From the NCBI RefSeq assembly GCF_914767665.1, contig NC_059503.1, forward strand, positions 310,001-374,000: a stretch of 64,000 nucleotides of DNA. The letters are read 5' to 3'. The stretch is from Harmonia axyridis (Eukaryota; Arthropoda; Insecta; Coleoptera; Coccinellidae). The notes beneath the pieces were generated by a model. It searched no databases. It saw only the letters and a program-made list of their open reading frames with translations, and was not told the DNA's origin. Numbering within the stretch: position 1 is the stretch's first letter; the number at the start of each line of letters is the position of its first letter. This document shows, in pieces, positions 1 through 10,281 of the stretch. The translations under genes were made by a program, and so were the position numbers.

Positions 1-120
1 CATCGATAGATAAACAGGAATAAAGAACATAAAATAATAGAAATTGGTTCTCGTTAATATTGAAATTTTATGCGGCGCAGCGCACTTCTATATTTTACCT
101 GAGCCCTTAGTTCTTAGTTA

Positions 121-334
121 ACAGTTGGCCTGCTAGTGTTAGTTCTTAGTTCTTAGGAAACGTGCATAAACGCCCTCATTGATTTGTTAGCGTTCAATTC
201 TTAGGTCTTATGGTGGATTTATGCACCAGTCCTGAGAACTAAGACTAAACCTAAGCACTAAGAATTGAACGTTAACAAATCAATGAGGGCGTTTATGCAC
301 GTTTCCTAAGAACTAACACTAGCAAGCCAACTGT
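121..334. repeat. Foldback hairpin 1 (MITE-like inverted repeat)
   Basis: Left arm 121-203 pairs with right arm 259-334. The arms include ACAGTTGGCC / the GCCAACTGT side and GTGCATAAACGCCCTC / GAGGGCGTTTATGCAC. The left arm has one extra 7-bp TTCTTAG unit. The 55-bp loop holds a further copy of TATGGTGGATTTATGCAC. Both arms are built from AAGAACTAA/TTAGTTCTT words. No coding potential. Best read as a palindromic non-autonomous element; the superfamily cannot be named from sequence alone. Confidence 0.7.
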
Positions 335-531
335 TATGGTGGATTTATGGACAGTACCTAAGAAATAGGGACTAAGAACTATGAACTAAGAACTAAACCT
401 AAGAATTCAGAGCACGTGCGCATGCCTTAACTAAGAACTAACAAGAGAGTGCATAAACGCCACTGAATTCTTATGTTAAGTTCATAGTTCTTAGTCCTTA
501 GTTCTTAGGCACTGTGCATAAATCCACCATA
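334..531. repeat. Foldback hairpin 2, abutting hairpin 1
   Basis: Left arm about 334-410 and right arm about 463-531 are reverse complements with few mismatches: TTATGGTGGATTTATG against CATAAATCCACCATAA, and AAGAATTCAG against CTGAATTCTT. The TGGTGGATTTATG end also sits in the loop of hairpin 1, and GTGCATAAACGCC recurs in this loop (about 450). The two hairpins are therefore the same family in different rearrangements, or one composite element. Confidence 0.65.
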
Positions 532-533
532 AG

Positions 534-1383
534 AAACAAATTGAAGCTCCTTCTATTAACCTTTACTGATGCAATACACTGATATAGTCACAGGGTATAA
601 TTCGTTTAGCTCGATGAGATCGTTATAATTTTTTTTTTCAATTTCCACTCCGCTCTATTCTCCCAACTCTCAACTATTCGCAGACGGAGGAGCGTCCAAT
701 TGGCGAAGACATCTCCGTCTTAAAACTATAACAATCCACGTCTAGCAATAAGAATTTCAATTAATCTTGTCGCTATTGGATCCCCTGTAAAGTTTTCTTC
801 GCGTTTCACTTCATGAAGATTAATAGAAAACTTGATTAATTTCGGCATCGCGACGCCCGCGTCTCCGAGTGCAGCTCATTAGGACGGCGTCGTGACGGTT
901 CTTGACTAGCGTCGCCGGCGTTTTCCCCTCTTTTGATTTATTTATGAGCGGTAACATATTCATAAATAAATGGCGACGGTTATGGATGATGGTGATGCCT
1001 AACGGCCAAAGTTGCAAAGTTGAATTCGAGCCGTAATTTGACTTTGAAGGATTGGGATTGTTTAGGGACGATGGGGAGGGGAGAGTGGGCAACTGGTGTC
1101 GGATTTGGAAAGTGAGAGTTATGATCAGGAGAGTGTCTACGTATTGTCTCTGGCTATCAATCAATTTCTTGTCGTTTTAGAAACTCGGGGTTATGGGCAA
1201 CTATTCACTTTGGAGTTTTTTCATTCTATTCTTTCTACGAAATATTCGTGATGCGTCTTAGAATATGTCCTATTGATTTTATGTTGATTGATAGTTTTTT
1301 GAAACTTTCTCATATTTTTCTGCCCTGTCTATTTAATCGTTCGTTCTCAAAATCCATATTTCTACAGAATATTCAGTCTAATA
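534..1383. other. Intronic sequence, no feature recognised
   Basis: Lies in the host-gene intron downstream of exon B. Moderately AT-rich with a GC-richer patch near 830-1100. A 114-codon minus-strand open frame crosses it, but it has low-complexity composition, no recognisable domain and no splice context, so I do not call a gene. Confidence 0.5.
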
Positions 1384-2233
1384 ACGGGTGTTTTTTTTTC
1401 GAGGTATATAACTTTAAGTTGGCAATACTCTTCAAGATGGTGACCGATTTAACAGCTGTCAAATGATTTATTCTCAGTTTGGTTTGGCAATCATGAATAG
1501 ACTCACGCCTGAACAACGCTTGCAAATAGTGCAATTTCATTTCGAAAATAATGGTTCTGTGCGGAATATGTATCGCGCTCTACGTCCAATAGCGATGAAG
1601 CGCACTTCTGGTTGAATGGCTACGTCAACAAACAAAACTGCCGCATTTGGAGTGAAGCTAATCCTCAAGTGTATATCGAAACACCGTTACATCCAGAAAA
1701 ACTGACTGTTTGGTGCGCTTTATGGGCTGGTGGAATCATTGGTCTGTACTTCTTCAAAAACGATGATGGCCAGAACGTTACAGTCAATGGTGATCGGTAT
1801 AGAGCCATGATTACTAACTTTTTCAATCCTGAATTGAACAATCATGATGTCCAGGAGCTGTGGTTCCAACAAGACGGCGCAACATGTCACACAGCTCGTG
1901 CCACAATCGATTTATTGAAAGACACGTTTGGTGATCGCCTAATTTCACGTTTTGGACCTGTGAATTGGCCTCCAAGATCTTGTGATTTAACACCGCTAGA
2001 CTATTTTCTGTGGGGCTATGTAAAGTCATTGGTCTATGCGGATAAGCCACAAACCCTTGACCATTTGGAAGAGAACATTCGCCGTGTTATTGCCGATATA
2101 CGGCCACAAATGTTGGAAAAAGTCATCGAAAATTGGACGTCCAGATTGGACTACATCCGAGCCAGCCGTGGCGGTCATATGCCAGAAATCATATTTAAAA
2201 TGTAATGCCACAAGATTATCTTGCGGATAAATA
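1384..2233 (+). mobile_element. Tc1/mariner element copy 1, 3'-truncated
   Basis: The left end ACGGGTGTTTTTTTTT follows a TA dinucleotide (1382-1383), as expected for Tc1/mariner insertion, and matches the left terminal repeat of the other copies. The body matches copies 2-6. Homology stops just after the GGATAAATAAAA segment at about 2233: the TCAATCGAATAATCC tail and right terminal repeat are missing, so this copy cannot be excised as a unit. It belongs to the class with the longer central deletion (CGTCCA joined directly to TAGCGATG). Confidence 0.85.
1493..2205 (+). pseudogene. Mariner-type transposase remnant, copy 1
   Basis: The N-terminal piece starts at ATG 1493 (MNRLTPEQRLQIVQFHF) and runs 40 codons to TGA 1613-1615. 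The C-terminal piece, in another frame, runs from the SDEAHFW motif (about 1591) to TAA 2203-2205. It keeps FQQDGATCH and the DLTPLDYFLWG block. By direct count 41 residues separate the second and third catalytic Asp, i.e. DD41D spacing (rosa-like group by that criterion). The stretch between the N-terminal helix-turn-helix start and the first Asp is missing, and the join shifts the frame, so no active transposase can be made. Confidence 0.85.
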
Positions 2234-3260
2234 AAAACTCTTTATTCGATTATTTAGAAGCATTTTTGGTTCGTGTAAAACATCTGCAGGAACCTAGCCC
2301 ACTTTTGTGACCCAATTGAAAAAAAAATCGATTGTTGCTCAGACGATTAACAGTTATTGTTATAACTTTCAAGCAACCCGTTAGTCTTGAACTCTCAGCA
2401 ATTTCCCCAGCACCCAAATTTACGAAGCCAAATTTCAATCGACGAGCAGCACATTAACAATTAATCAGATTCGAACACTGCCGCTAACTCGACGTAGCGA
2501 CAACGTAAGAAAAACAACTCCGGCACCGTAACAGTAGCAATAACAGAAGCTAATTCTACTGCGGCCGTAAATTCGTGGCCCGATCGGAAAATTTATGCCG
2601 GCTCCCGGGCCGCACATTTTTCAATCCGCAATCCCCAATAAAGGACCGGGTTAATTCGGCGATTGAAAAATCCCCGCGCGGACTCGACTCGATCCCTCTC
2701 CCAAATTAGATGCCAGACCCGGATCCCGCCGATCCATCAGCCGGAACGCCCGACCCGGAGATGGAAAAATTGGCCGCGGTTTCGGACGCGGCCAACTTTC
2801 GATGCTGAGAAACGACGGCAGTAATTGGCCCGAAGGAGAGGGGGAGGGGGTGGTGAGGTTACGGCTTGTTTCGTTCTTAATTGGGCGACGAGGTGAGAGA
2901 GGATCGAGACGGCCGTGAACTGAGGGTTGTTGTCGAGATTTTCTGTGATCGCTGATGGATTTTGCTAGTGGTAAATTTAAGGCCCGCTTTGGGTGTGAAT
3001 TGGGCCAACTGAAGGTGAGAAAAATTATGGTGCTTTGACTGCTTTGGAAGGGAGCAGTGGATCTCGCGGATTTGGTAGAACCACTTTGTTAACAAGCACT
3101 CTTAGTTTGTTGAGAATCAATGCAAATATACAAACCATTGCTGTACTTATTCACTGATAAATCAACCAAACCTTAATTATTTTAGAGAAAAAAAAATTAA
3201 GGTTACAGGCACATCAATATTTAAGTGACTAGCTATATTTTCAGATCTTATATCTAATAG
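2234..3260. other. Intronic DNA with GC-rich island 2460-2880
   Basis: After the truncated mariner copy comes AT-rich sequence, then an island with many CpG and CCGG/CCCG words between about 2460 and 2880. AT-rich DNA resumes to 3260. Minus-strand open frames here are short and show no domain. No repeat partner was noticed in the window. It could be single-copy regulatory DNA, which is inference only. Confidence 0.4.
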
Positions 3261-3767
3261 AATATTTCCCTCCTGTCAAAAATTCTTTGTATATGGAGAA
3301 AAATTATCGAAAATTACAGCGAATATTTCCCTCTTGTCAAAAATTCTATGTATATGGAGAACAATTATCGAAAATTACAGCGATAATTGCATTGTACGAA
3401 GCGAAACAGCTCTGCGATAATTGTTCTGTTCATAGATGCATAGTTTCTATGCATCTTACACAGTTCGAATCTATGGCAATTCCATTCTAAATCAGTTTGA
3501 CAAGTGATGTAACAGTTTATTCGGGAAATATTCCACCAAATTACACTCGTGCATCAAAATGACCGGATAATTTCGCATTCCAGCGTGTTTTCTTTGAAAA
3601 ACTGCATTCGGCCATTTTCATTTTTGGAGAAAGAGCCCTCCACCTTCGGTGTCGGGCTCTTTCTCCAAAAATGAAAATGAACTCGTGCAGTTTTTATGAC
3701 AACACGCTGTCATGCAAAATTAAAGGTAATTTTGATGCACTTGTGTAATTACTTACGATAACATATT
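3261..3767 (+). repeat. Foldback element, left copy
   Basis: Starts with a 61-bp direct duplication (AATATTTCCCTC at 3261 and 3322). It continues through a unique arm and ends in a palindrome of about 200 bp (about 3543-3749). The palindrome arms meet near 3637-3650 at paired GGAGAAAGAGCCC / GGGCTCTTTCTCC, with matching outer ends (CGTGCATCAAAATGACC and AATTTTGATGCAC). The same sequence in opposite orientation occurs at about 37900-38801, which shows this is a dispersed element and not local structure. No protein is encoded. Confidence 0.75.
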
Positions 3768-5348
3768 CAACAGCAGAAGTAATCAAGGATTTTTTTTTGT
3801 TGAAGCCGTTTCAATTGTGCTATTATTATCTTCAATAAAATAAAGAAACCACTGACTCGAAGTCAGGAACTTTCTAGTTCTCGTTCATTTATGCCATATT
3901 TATTCCCTTGAAGAACACATAACAGTAATTAAATATATGTGGTCTTCACAAAATGGTATATAATAACTACTTTATAGAATAATGCGAGCATGAGAAGTAC
4001 AGTGCATTCAAAATGGTGCAGATATGGTAAAAGATTTATGTTGCATCTAGTTGCTTATCAACTAGAGCTTCTTGGCCTATATCGTTTCTGAAAATGGAAC
4101 AATAAACGCTTCAAAAATGCAATGAAATTGCCATAATTTATTACAAAATGTTGAAAATTTTGGAATCGCAGTTTGAAAAACTGTAGAAATTTCGTGTCGA
4201 CGTGAAGCACATTCTAGGCCAGCAATAGTGAAACTGGTGGAAAAATTTAAGCGTTGGAGCAAGTTAGTGATGTGAAGAATCAAAACCATGTGAGTAGCTT
4301 AAGAACAACTGTAATTGTGAATTGGTCATGGAAAATTTCATGTAAAGGATATGGTGTTAGAACCGTGGCTGTGGTGTCCATTTGGCTAATATCATTTTCC
4401 ATCTTTGATGGCATATGTTTCACTTCACAATGAACTAAAAATCCATTGATTTCTCTTAAAAAATAATTGTTTTTTTCAAAATCAAAATGAAACCTCTTAT
4501 TGAAAAACTTTTTAGTTCAGAAAACGATTGCTCAACAATTCCACGAATGATGACAGAGTCCGAAATAATTTGAATAAGTCTATCTAAGGACACACCTCTT
4601 TACAAGTGTATAATGAAATATAATTTCTCACATAAACCAGGCTGATACACAATTTGTTCAAAAAATCATTATTGGTATTAGAAGCAATTCTTAAATTACT
4701 AAACTTTGTGAGAAATTCATGCAAGTCGGCTTCGTTAATTACTTTCAAAATTCCAAACCCATTTCCCCCGCTTTCTATTTTTCTTCTATTTGCACACACA
4801 CCCTGAAAATCCTCCGCCAAGACCCCGGAATCGTTTGATCCCGGTAGCGCAACAATAAGTGGCATTTTTTTCCAGTCCCACGCCTCGTTATCTTAACCTC
4901 GTCGAACGCAAATAGGAAAACCCGAACTCTTTAACTGGAATTACCGGCATACATTACCGATTTCCTCTGGAGATAAGGGCCGAATTTAAAAGTTCCGCGT
5001 TTTATTATAGCGCCGCCATTTCCATAGAAGTCTCGTTAAACGGGCGCGAGATAAATTATTTTTAATTACTGGAAGGTGACTGAGAGTAATCCGGAAATTT
5101 AAATTTTAATGCTTTCGAATGTCCGTCCTACGGAGAGATATTGAGCTGACGGAAAACCAACCCCCGAGGGGACTTGCACATTTGGATGGTTTATAATTGC
5201 TCTGCCTTAGTGGAGAGAGAGGTATTAGTTATATGACATTGCAACTTTTAACTTATAAAATTCATATACAGGATATTCCTGAATTAGATGTACAAGGGAA
5301 AATGACAGATTCCTTCGACCATTCTAATTCAAGCAAAAAATCCTATAT
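3768..5348. other. Intronic DNA; MITE fragment and GC island
   Basis: Near 4440-4515 there is a right-end fragment (CCATTGATTTCTCTT, then AAAATGAAACCTCTTATTG) shared with the full MITE at 33228-33487. From about 4750 to 5180 the DNA becomes GC/CpG-richer. The open frames at 4077-4289 and 4584-4865 (minus) have no recognisable domain. No exon with splice sites was seen. Confidence 0.4.
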
Positions 5349-5350
5349 TA

Positions 5351-6234
5351 ACGGATGTTTTTTTTCGAGGTATATAACTTTAAGTTAGCATTACTGTTCG
5401 TGATGGCGACCGATTCAACAGCTATCAAGTGATTTATTCTCAGTTTGGTTTGGCAATTCCTCATGAATAGACTCACGCCTGAACAATGCTTGCAAAGAGT
5501 GCAATTTCATTTCGAAAATAATGGTTCTGTGCGGAATACGTATCGCGCACTACGTCCATTAGCAAGAAAGCGCACTTCTGGTTGAATGGCTACGTCAACC
5601 AACAAAACTGCCGCATTGGGAGTGAAGCTAACCCTCAAGTGTATGTCGAAACACCGTTACATCCAGAAAAACTGACTGTTTGGTGCACTTTATGGGCTGG
5701 TGGAATCATTGGTCCGTATCGTGATCGGTATAGAGCCATGATTACTAACTTTTTCATTCCTGAATTGAACAACCATGATGTCCAGGAGGTGTGGTTCCAA
5801 CAAGACGGCGCAACATGTCACACAGCTCGTGCCACAATCGATTTATTGAAAGACACGTTTGGTGACCACCTAATTTCACGTTTTGGACCTGTGAATTGGC
5901 CTCCAAGATCTTGTGATTTAACACCGCTAGACTACTTTCTGTGGGGCTATGTAAAGTCATTGGTCTATGCAGATAAGCCACAAACCCTTGACCATTTGGA
6001 AGACAACATTCGCCGTGTTATTGCCGATATACGGCCACAAATGTTGGAAAAAGTCATCGAGAATTGGACGTCCAGATCGGACTACATCCGAGCCAGCCGT
6101 GGCGGTCATATGCCAGAAATCATATTTAAAATGTAATGCCACAAAATTATCTTGCGGATAAATAATATTCATGTTAATCGAATAATCCATCGTTGTTTTA
6201 TTGCAATTTCTATAGCTCTAAAAAAAACACCCTT
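5351..6234 (+). mobile_element. Tc1/mariner element copy 2, both ends present
   Basis: An 884-bp element flanked by TA on both sides (5349-5350 and 6235-6236). Left end ACGGATGTTTTTTTTCGAGG and right end CTAAAAAAAACACCCTT are imperfect inverted repeats. It carries the longer central deletion (CGTCCATTAGCAAG) plus a private in-frame loss of the segment FFKNDDGQNVTVN. The right end lies only 109 bp from the splice donor side of exon B (6344), so the insertion was tolerated very close to a coding exon. Confidence 0.88.
5463..6136 (+). pseudogene. Mariner-type transposase remnant, copy 2
   Basis: N-terminal piece MNRLTPEQCLQ from ATG 5463, then a frame-shifted C-terminal piece ending at TAA 6134-6136. 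The first catalytic block reads SKKAH instead of SDEAH, so its Asp is lost. FQQDGATCH and PLDYFLWG are intact with DD41D spacing. The central DNA-binding/linker part is deleted as in all other copies here. Confidence 0.85.
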
Positions 6235-6235
6235 T

Positions 6236-6285
6236 ATAAGCCCGCAAACGCTTTGTTTTCGAGATACAGGGTGTTTCTTATAGTC
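6236..6285. repeat. Short dispersed repeat with CAGGGTGTT end
   Basis: AAACGCTTTGTTTTCGAGAT followed by ACAGGGTGTT matches, in reverse complement, the sequence at about 46528-46590. Several other TACAGGGTG ends occur in the window (14170, 15235, 16964), consistent with a group of related non-autonomous elements. Confidence 0.45.
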
Positions 6286-6343
6286 AAAAGTAGTTTGGAC
6301 GACAAGCTGAATTTGTTTCAGAATAACATGCTGCACAACTTAC

Positions 6344-6539
6344 CGCGTTCGTTGTAGATCACCCTGAACGTGTCCGAATGTAGATGTCCAAAAAACTGTC
6401 CTACGATGATCTCAGAGAATTGTCTGACCAAACTCAGGTATTTCTTGTTGTAATAGTCCGTGAATGCTTGGGAATGGGTACCTTGTATTGCTCGTTGTCT
6501 CTCGTCACATCCCGGAGCCATGTGACCAACTAAATATGC
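6344..6539 (-). CDS. Acid-sphingomyelinase-like phosphodiesterase, exon B (partial gene)
   Basis: A 196-bp internal exon on the minus strand. Acceptor CCTATTTCAG ends at 6540; donor GTAAGT begins at 6343. It encodes 65 residues plus one base, starting AYLVGHMAPG, with KKYLSLVRQFSEIIVGQFFG in the middle and ending FRVIYNER. In the sphingomyelinase-like family (ASM, SMPDL3) the His of the GHxPPG motif and both His of GQFFGHxH bind the two active-site zinc ions; all three are present here (GHMAPG, GHLH). The spacing and the HSDTFRV tail fit SMPDL3-type enzymes, which are usually secreted or lysosomal phosphodiesterases acting on nucleotides or phospholipid. The exon starts in phase 0, matching the end of exon A, and ends in phase 1. 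The next exon (expected to carry the Pro-rich APSVTP-like region) is not seen in 1-6343. ASM proper is less likely but not excluded. Confidence 0.88.
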
Positions 6540-9500
6540 CTGAAATAGGAATTACGTATATTTAGGATTATTTCGTTCACAAATATCCCGAAATGAAGAG
6601 TTCAGTTCGAAAGTTTTGCTTTTCAATCAAACCATATTAGGTTCAGTGGAAACCAAACGACTATTAGGGTTGGATTGACATATATGACATGTTCTATTCA
6701 GCCTCGACTGAGCGGAAACGACAACCCAGCGCATTCGCCATTTTGCAACCATTACATTAAAATCCGGTATTTTTGCATTCTCCCGTCTCGAACTCACTGG
6801 AAAACAGACCAATAAAAACAAACTTTTATTCTATTTTCATCGCGAACAAAAGTACCTATTTCCTGTAATCACTTGCATCGGAGACGTAGGTAAATATCAG
6901 AAAAGTATGCATTCAAATACGTGTAAGCGTCTTACACAAAGGACTGATACTTATGGAATCGGTGAAAATTCTGAGAACCAGACCTCCTTAGTCTGGCTCA
7001 CAAAGCATTGTGAGTTTCGAATCTGTCACGACAATACCGTCACTGTATTCTATCGGTTTTCAACGATTGTTTCCAAGAAAATCCGCAAGTTGAACGACGG
7101 ATTACGCGAGATATTTTCCGGCTCGTATGAGTTCACATCCCTTTGAATGCAAGATGCGGAATCTCGGTAATGATTCCTTGCATCGATGAAGCCGGATTAC
7201 TTTTCATACAATCGGGCTTTAAGAATATCGTCAAATATCGAAGCGAAATGGCTTGTTTTATATTTGCGTATATATGTATAATAATTCAGGCTATCGTTCC
7301 ACATTCACAAAAAGAAGAAGTATTATTTTTGTGAACAGGCCTCTCACAGTCAGGTTTTCTAATCTTTGATTTGATTAATTAAAGTATAAGTGGATGAATT
7401 TATCGATTAACTCCTCCTATCCCAAAAATATGAATAAATTAACCATTATTCATATCAAGTAACACGTAACTGTAACTCAATAATTCCTGGGCTCGATACA
7501 CATGTGGCCAGTGCTTGTCAAAATTTCGGAACAGAGTCAAGTCTGGATCGGGATATTGAAGGTTATTTACGCTAAATTTGTTGTAGTTTGAAACATGGAT
7601 GAAAACTAATTTCGTGTATTGACAAAACATCGTTTTGTTGTTTAATTTTCTGATTTTGCTAGGCGCTCATTCATTATAGTATTGTCAAATAATTCAAGTA
7701 TTCCCTCATTTTTTCATTTTCAGAATCAGGGAAAATTCTTCATTGAAAAACATGCTCTATGTATAATTGCCCTCAGTTGTTCCGCTAAATAACGGGAATA
7801 GATAAAAACAATGGTTTCCAGGAACCATTCGCATCCTTTTAATGGCGTAATTTCATGAATTTTTCATATCTGGCAGAGTATTTTGTTTTTCTCCTATCTG
7901 TAGCTTCTTTTATTAGGTAATTGCTCCACAAAACATGAAAATATTCAGTTGAAATATTTCCATAATATCACAAGAGCTATGAATTCAACCGGGGCTTTTT
8001 ATAACAAAATTATTGTACATGAAATTATTTTCCTGAAAGCAAAGTTGTGCGAAAATATTTTGATAGTTTTATACATTTGAATTAGTAGGCTGAGTGAAAT
8101 TATTTCCTGAATAGTTCTAATTTACGCACAAAATTCTTTGTTGTTTAATTGCTAATGAAATTGGACATTTCCTGACTTTTAATACACGAAAGAGATGCTT
8201 TTAACTAATGCGGTAGTTCGTATTTATGTTTGTGCTTTGTTTTCCTTGGTTAGGCATCCAAACAGTTCATTCGAATATCATCGAGGTAAAGTTTGCATGT
8301 TTACTTTGGAAATTCTTCGATATTGTATTCTTTCTGTTGAAATATTTCAGTTCTCAGGGGTGAATTCCAATCAAGGGCCTACAAACGTTCAATAAATTCA
8401 CATTTTTCATGAACTGTCAGCAAAAATTATGAGAATAGTCTATATATAATAGGGTGTTCTACCATTGTCGCGATGCTATATTTCAGTTAAGCTTTGAAAT
8501 TCGAAAGTATCAATTAGGCTTTATTAGAATTTCATTCTCAAATTGTTTCGAAATCAAAAGGATGCACTAAAAAATGTAAATGACCAAACATTTTGTTCTC
8601 CTTGTCTAAACAAAATTTATTCGAAAACATGGTGTCCTCAGATCGATCATTTGCAGAATTATCACTCTAATGATATTCAACGAGGTTATATCCGGTATTC
8701 AAATAAACACCCCTTGCTTATTCAACAACAGAGCAAACAACCTTTATTTCATTAGAATTAAATATCACGATATAAGTCAAAATTATACTGTTGGAAACCA
8801 TACATTAGTGGGGGAGAGTTTTGCCACTAGAAAATCAGCCGTTACTATGGTATTTCGCCAGTATAAAACACCCGAGTGGAATTTGAATTTTTTATTTTGT
8901 GTAGAGCACTGCAGCAGAAACTTTTATTGTGCATTTCTGTTCGGGTAATGTGAAATAAATATGAATCTCCCTTTAATATCGAACGAATGTGTGTTGCAGC
9001 AGCAAGTGACGAAAGTTCCAGACAATGTATCCGGCAGATTCGAATTTCGCCAACTTTAATTAGATTCGGCACGGTGGCGTACTGCGACACAAAACAGATT
9101 CAGAAACGCTCGCATCTCGACACCTCTACATCACAAGTATGCGAGATACGTTTTATGTTATTTCTCTGCCGTTGCAGCAAACGTCAGCAGTGTTTTCGTT
9201 CTGGCTCGGAGATATTCGAGAAGAATGCGATCTGTATTAGAGTTGACGTTATTCCAGACCTCCGCATAGTTCCGTTCCTATCTCGGACTATTACAGCAGG
9301 AATGCCGGTAACTCTGCCTTTGTTTTGGCCTGGCTCACATTAACTGTTTTCATTAGGACGGCATTGACGTGGGGACGCGACTTTAGGTTTTCTTTTATTC
9401 TGTTGATGCGGAGTTGGGTGTATTTTGCACCTTTATTCTGCTACTACTAGAATTTCTCTCTGATGACATCATTATGTTTGTAGATTATACCTGGGGTCAC

Positions 9501-9658
9501 ACATAAAACAGTCCAGGTAGATTTTTCCGGTAGTATGAGAATTTTTCCGGAAAACTGTAAGATAGGTCACATTTTATTATATTTATGTAAGCTTGGTTAA
9601 TCGATCGTCTAGAGGTATGATTCGATTACCTGGCCTTTCGTCTTTTTCTCCGTGAGTT
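6540..9658. other. Start of the 50.5-kb intron; no gene seen
   Basis: AT-rich intronic DNA. A CATTCGCCATTTTGCAA word occurs at 6734-6750 and recurs elsewhere in the window. Open frames (e.g. 6907-7146, 7439-7630, 8987-9343) are short, lack domains and overlap on both strands. A GC-richer piece lies at about 9000-9400. No repeat boundary could be set. Confidence 0.4.
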
Positions 9659-10281
9659 TGTTGGATTTGTAATAATTAAACTCTTTTAAATTATTTACAT
9701 CTATTTACAAAGTCACAATTATACAGTACAAACTCAGTATTGAGAAGATCCTAATAACAAGTTTCTTACTACGGTACTGAATTTCGTCTTTAACTCGAGT
9801 GTTAATTACTCGAAACGTCTTCGATTATCACGTCTTCGTCGTACTTCAAGTTTTCGGTCGTCTCTAACTTGTTCGCGACTCGTCTTAATCTAGTCCGCGA
9901 ACCGTCTTTACTTCGTACGTCTTAAGTTGACCAACGGAACCTTACTCGTCTTCGACTTAACTTGAACTTTACCCGTCTTCGATTTAACTGACTCCCTGCC
10001 GATTGGAACTTACCCTGTCTCGAATATCGACCTCCCGTCTTTCGGCTTGACCACACCCTTAGGGAAATTACCATCCCCTAGTCCAATAAGAGCTTTGCCG
10101 TACCGCCCACAAGAACTTCGCGGATTCCTGGAAATCGAATATTCTCGAAGAACTAGAACCTGATACACAGATGTGACACATCTGGTACGACTGTATTGTC
10201 TTCGAACTTTCACAACCCCCCAGTAAATCTCTTCAAGATTTACAACCTCATGACATATCTTCGACACCTCGAAGAATAACA
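9659..10281 (-). repeat. Possible LTR (solo or 3' LTR), minus orientation
   Basis: On the minus strand the segment begins TGTTATTCTTCGAGG and ends AAATCCAACA, giving TGTT...AACA termini, with many TTCGAAGAC/GTCGAAGACG words inside and an AT-rich 3' third. An alternative start is TGTGAAAG (10214), just after a run of six G that could be a polypurine tract. No second LTR, primer-binding site or gag/pol reading frame was found, and no target duplication is clear. This is a tentative call. Confidence 0.3.

Noticed and set aside
820..1164. 114-codon minus-strand frame as a gene
   Set aside because: Low-complexity composition, no motif, no splice sites; lies in an intron.
1823..2211. Antisense open frames of about 60-80 codons over the mariner copies
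   Set aside because: They recur antisense in each copy because the transposase sequence is shared; they are shadows of the real frame.
1..6343. Next downstream exon of the phosphodiesterase
   Set aside because: No minus-strand segment with the expected C-terminal motif following an AG acceptor was seen.
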